From Nitrososphaerales archaeon TH5895 (lineage in GTDB: Archaea > Thermoproteota > Nitrososphaeria > Nitrososphaerales > Nitrososphaeraceae), in contig JAATVS010000178.1 in the NCBI GenBank assembly GCA_014523695.1, forward strand, positions 1 through 6,601: 6,601 nt of DNA, written 5' to 3'. The notes below the pieces were generated by a model. That model saw only the letters and a list, made by a program, of their open reading frames with translations. It did no database searches and had not been told where the DNA came from. Of this stretch, positions 4,715 to 6,601 are shown piece after piece. How positions within the stretch are numbered: position 1 is the stretch's first letter; each line of letters begins with the position of its first letter. Position numbers and translations under genes: made by a program.

Positions 4715-6601
4715 GAGTCCGAGTACACGACTAACAGAATCATATTTTTTAGCGTTTTTGATTCTTGCAGCTAGTAATTTAGTCGTTTCCTCATTTTTTA
4801 TCGATGATGGAATCGCGCAGCAACCAGCCGAAAACCAACAATCGGCAGATCCACTTATAGTTTTCATCAATCTAGAAAGGATTGGAACTCAACTTAACCT
4901 CACGCAATATAGTTTAAACAGTGGTGACCTCGAATCTGCATTCCAGCATGCCTATATTCCTCATTCGGTTACCTTCCCAGTAATTAAGCCCTTATTAAGT
5001 CAAACAGACCCAGCATCTTCAAAAAGTCTTGAAGCACTGCTTACTGATCTTCCAATTAAAATTCGAGCTTCAGATAGCCCAGAAGTCGCAAATTCCAATA
5101 TAGAATCGGATGTTGGAACGATAAACAACCTATTGAACGGCTTCTCGAACTCAACTGCAGGACAAGGCGTTGTTGAAGATAAGGGATTTTTCCTGCAAGC
5201 CTCAGCTGTGCTTCTGGAAGACGCAATTCAATCCTACAAGCTAGCTAACGTTTCAGCTACCCAGGATGAATCTAGCACATTTAATCTTCAGAATTCGTTA
5301 GGGTTGGTAAACACGTCACTTGCAGATTTTGAAAGGGTTGCGGACTCCGTTGATGAGCGGAGACGAGATGAAATTAGATCTTTTTATCAACAGATACAAG
5401 AAAGCATGAACAATGATACTCCATTTGATACTGTGGCAAGTGTTGCTTCTGCAATTGAACGAGACTTTACAGAGGAACTAACTTTAAGTGGTGGCAGTGA
5501 GAGCGCATCAGAACAGGCAAAATACTTTTCTACTATAAGGGATCTGCTTAACAGTACTATTGTGTCGGTGAACGAGGGCGACTATAAAGCTGCAGATGCA
5601 ACTGCAATCAAAGCATATCTAGATAACTTCGAATATCTGGAAGCGCCTATCGAAAAACACGATCCCGACTTGATGCTCGATATCGAAATAGAGATGAGGG
5701 AAGAACTTCGTCAAATGATAAGGGAGGAACGTTCTCCACAAGAGATTAGTGGTTTTATCATAGCTATCCTAGCCAAATTGGACCAAGCTGAAGATTTGCT
5801 CAAAAGTGATCCGGAATACCGTTCGAATTTGAATATCAATACAACAGCTAGCGGGTCTTCACTTGCAAATATTCAAGGGTTGATGCAAGGCTTCGGTACT
5901 TATACTGGTGAAATTCGGCAGATGGGAGAAGCAGATGATCCAGCAAAGGAATCTGTGAGAAACAACATAGACCAGATAAGATTGAAACTAAGTGACATGC
6001 TTAGATTATATGAGAATAAGAATTACGAAGGTGCACTTTTGGCCGCACGGTCGGCATATCTAGATAGTTATGAGACCGTTGAAATTCCACTTAGGCCAAT
6101 AGACCCTGATTTCACACTCGAGATGGAGATTAGATTTGCTGAACTAAGGAACTTACTTCAGCAGCATGTGCCATTACAGGAGGTCGAGGGAAAGACCATA
6201 GAGATTAGAAGAGGACTAGACGAATCAGAGAGGCTTGTGTCGGGCGTGGGAATTGTAGCACCTGCAATTGCATTCTCAACTTCATTTTCCATTATATTTA
6301 GAGAAGGCCTTGAATCAGCCTTAATAATAGGCGCGATTCTTACATATCTGCAAGCATCAAGAAATAACCGCTTCAAAAAGCATGTCTATTACGGTATTCT
6401 CATTGCCATAGCTGCTACAGCTGCAACATGGTTTGTGGCACAATATATCATAGAAATATCTGGGGCGAACAGAGAACTAATAGAAGCTGTTGCTGGCCTT
6501 TCTGCTGTAGCAGTACTTTTCTGGGTGAGCTTCTGGGTATTAAACAAGATCGAAACCAAGAAATGGATTGAATTCGTCAAAGCAAAGGTCTGGAAGGCCA
6601 C
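4713..6601 (+). CDS. ftr1: FTR1-family iron permease with repeated extracytoplasmic domain (3' end cut off)
   Basis: This high-affinity iron permease moves iron across the cytoplasmic membrane. The 629 residues present start with an uncleaved anchor or signal peptide (about 11-30, possible cleavage after A35). A long helical outer region then carries repeats: a degenerate unit (about 51-143), a helical spacer (about 158-262), unit 2 (273-363) and unit 3 (420-509). Units 2 and 3 share AYLD-x-[FY]-E-x2-E (302-310, 449-457) and DPD (317-319, 464-466), acidic residues that probably collect metal. The permease begins at about 519 with the hallmark R530-E-G-L-E534, followed by helices near 559-580 and 588-611. 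The second REGxE motif should lie beyond the window. ATG 4713 is chosen because it directly follows the iron box and TATA. No frameshift or stop is seen. The family call is firm; ferric rather than ferrous substrate, and a copper-oxidase partner, are not shown here. Confidence 0.95.
   Translation, partial: MSPSTRLTESYFLAFLILAASNLVVSSFFIDDGIAQQPAENQQSADPLIVFINLERIGTQLNLTQYSLNSGDLESAFQHAYIPHSVTFPVIKPLLSQTDPASSKSLEALLTDLPIKIRASDSPEVANSNIESDVGTINNLLNGFSNSTAGQGVVEDKGFFLQASAVLLEDAIQSYKLANVSATQDESSTFNLQNSLGLVNTSLADFERVADSVDERRRDEIRSFYQQIQESMNNDTPFDTVASVASAIERDFTEELTLSGGSESASEQAKYFSTIRDLLNSTIVSVNEGDYKAADATAIKAYLDNFEYLEAPIEKHDPDLMLDIEIEMREELRQMIREERSPQEISGFIIAILAKLDQAEDLLKSDPEYRSNLNINTTASGSSLANIQGLMQGFGTYTGEIRQMGEADDPAKESVRNNIDQIRLKLSDMLRLYENKNYEGALLAARSAYLDSYETVEIPLRPIDPDFTLEMEIRFAELRNLLQQHVPLQEVEGKTIEIRRGLDESERLVSGVGIVAPAIAFSTSFSIIFREGLESALIIGAILTYLQASRNNRFKKHVYYGILIAIAATAATWFVAQYIIEISGANRELIEAVAGLSAVAVLFWVSFWVLNKIETKKWIEFVKAKVWKA

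Noticed and set aside
6158..6601. Minus-strand frames opposite the 3' part of FTR1
   Set aside because: The plus strand is open without a break from 4713 to the window end and contains REGLE and membrane helices.
1..6601. CRISPR array, insertion sequence or defence system
   Set aside because: No regularly spaced repeats, transposase, nuclease, helicase or toxin-antitoxin-like pair was found. The unusual regulatory structure is iron-related.

Overview
The window looks like a piece of an AT-rich ammonia-oxidising archaeon, most probably Nitrososphaerales (Thaumarchaeota, Nitrosocosmicus-like). The reasons are leaderless or near-leaderless genes about 25-30 bp downstream of TATA boxes, T-run terminators instead of bacterial ones, a tiny C2H2 zinc-finger protein, a GT2-GtrA fusion of the archaeal dolichol-phosphate mannose synthase type, and an FTR1 iron permease with an extended extracytoplasmic N-terminus. 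The taxonomic call is inference from gene style, not from a marker gene.

Layout. 196-733 (+) is a decayed FTR1 permease: start region, secretion signal and one extracytoplasmic helical unit are readable, but two in-frame stops and probable frameshifts break it, and it fades out at the first REGLE motif. 734-1317 has no confident gene, but holds a T-tract terminator, a perfect 14-bp inverted repeat and an orphan promoter with two tandem iron-box-like operators. 1318-1524 (-) is the zinc-finger protein. 1992-3245 (+) is the membrane glycosyltransferase. 3357-3842 (-) is a ferritin-like protein, convergent with it. 4133-4594 (-) is a two-gene operon of unrecognised small proteins. 4713 to the window end (+) is an intact but cut-off FTR1 permease, divergent from that operon.

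The unifying theme is iron. A 14-bp motif, TTAGG-N4-CCTAA, is the core of the DtxR/IdeR iron box. It sits between TATA box and start codon of the live FTR1 gene (4696-4709) and, as an abutting tandem pair, of the small-protein operon (4597-4624). The same tandem pair recurs at 1130-1157 in front of no obvious gene. A looser palindrome of the same form lies upstream of the ferritin-like gene, and a half-decayed copy lies upstream of the dead FTR1 at exactly the same spacing to the start codon. The simplest reading is one iron-dependent repressor controlling uptake (FTR1), two uncharacterised small proteins and perhaps a small transcript, with storage (ferritin-like) possibly under the same protein.
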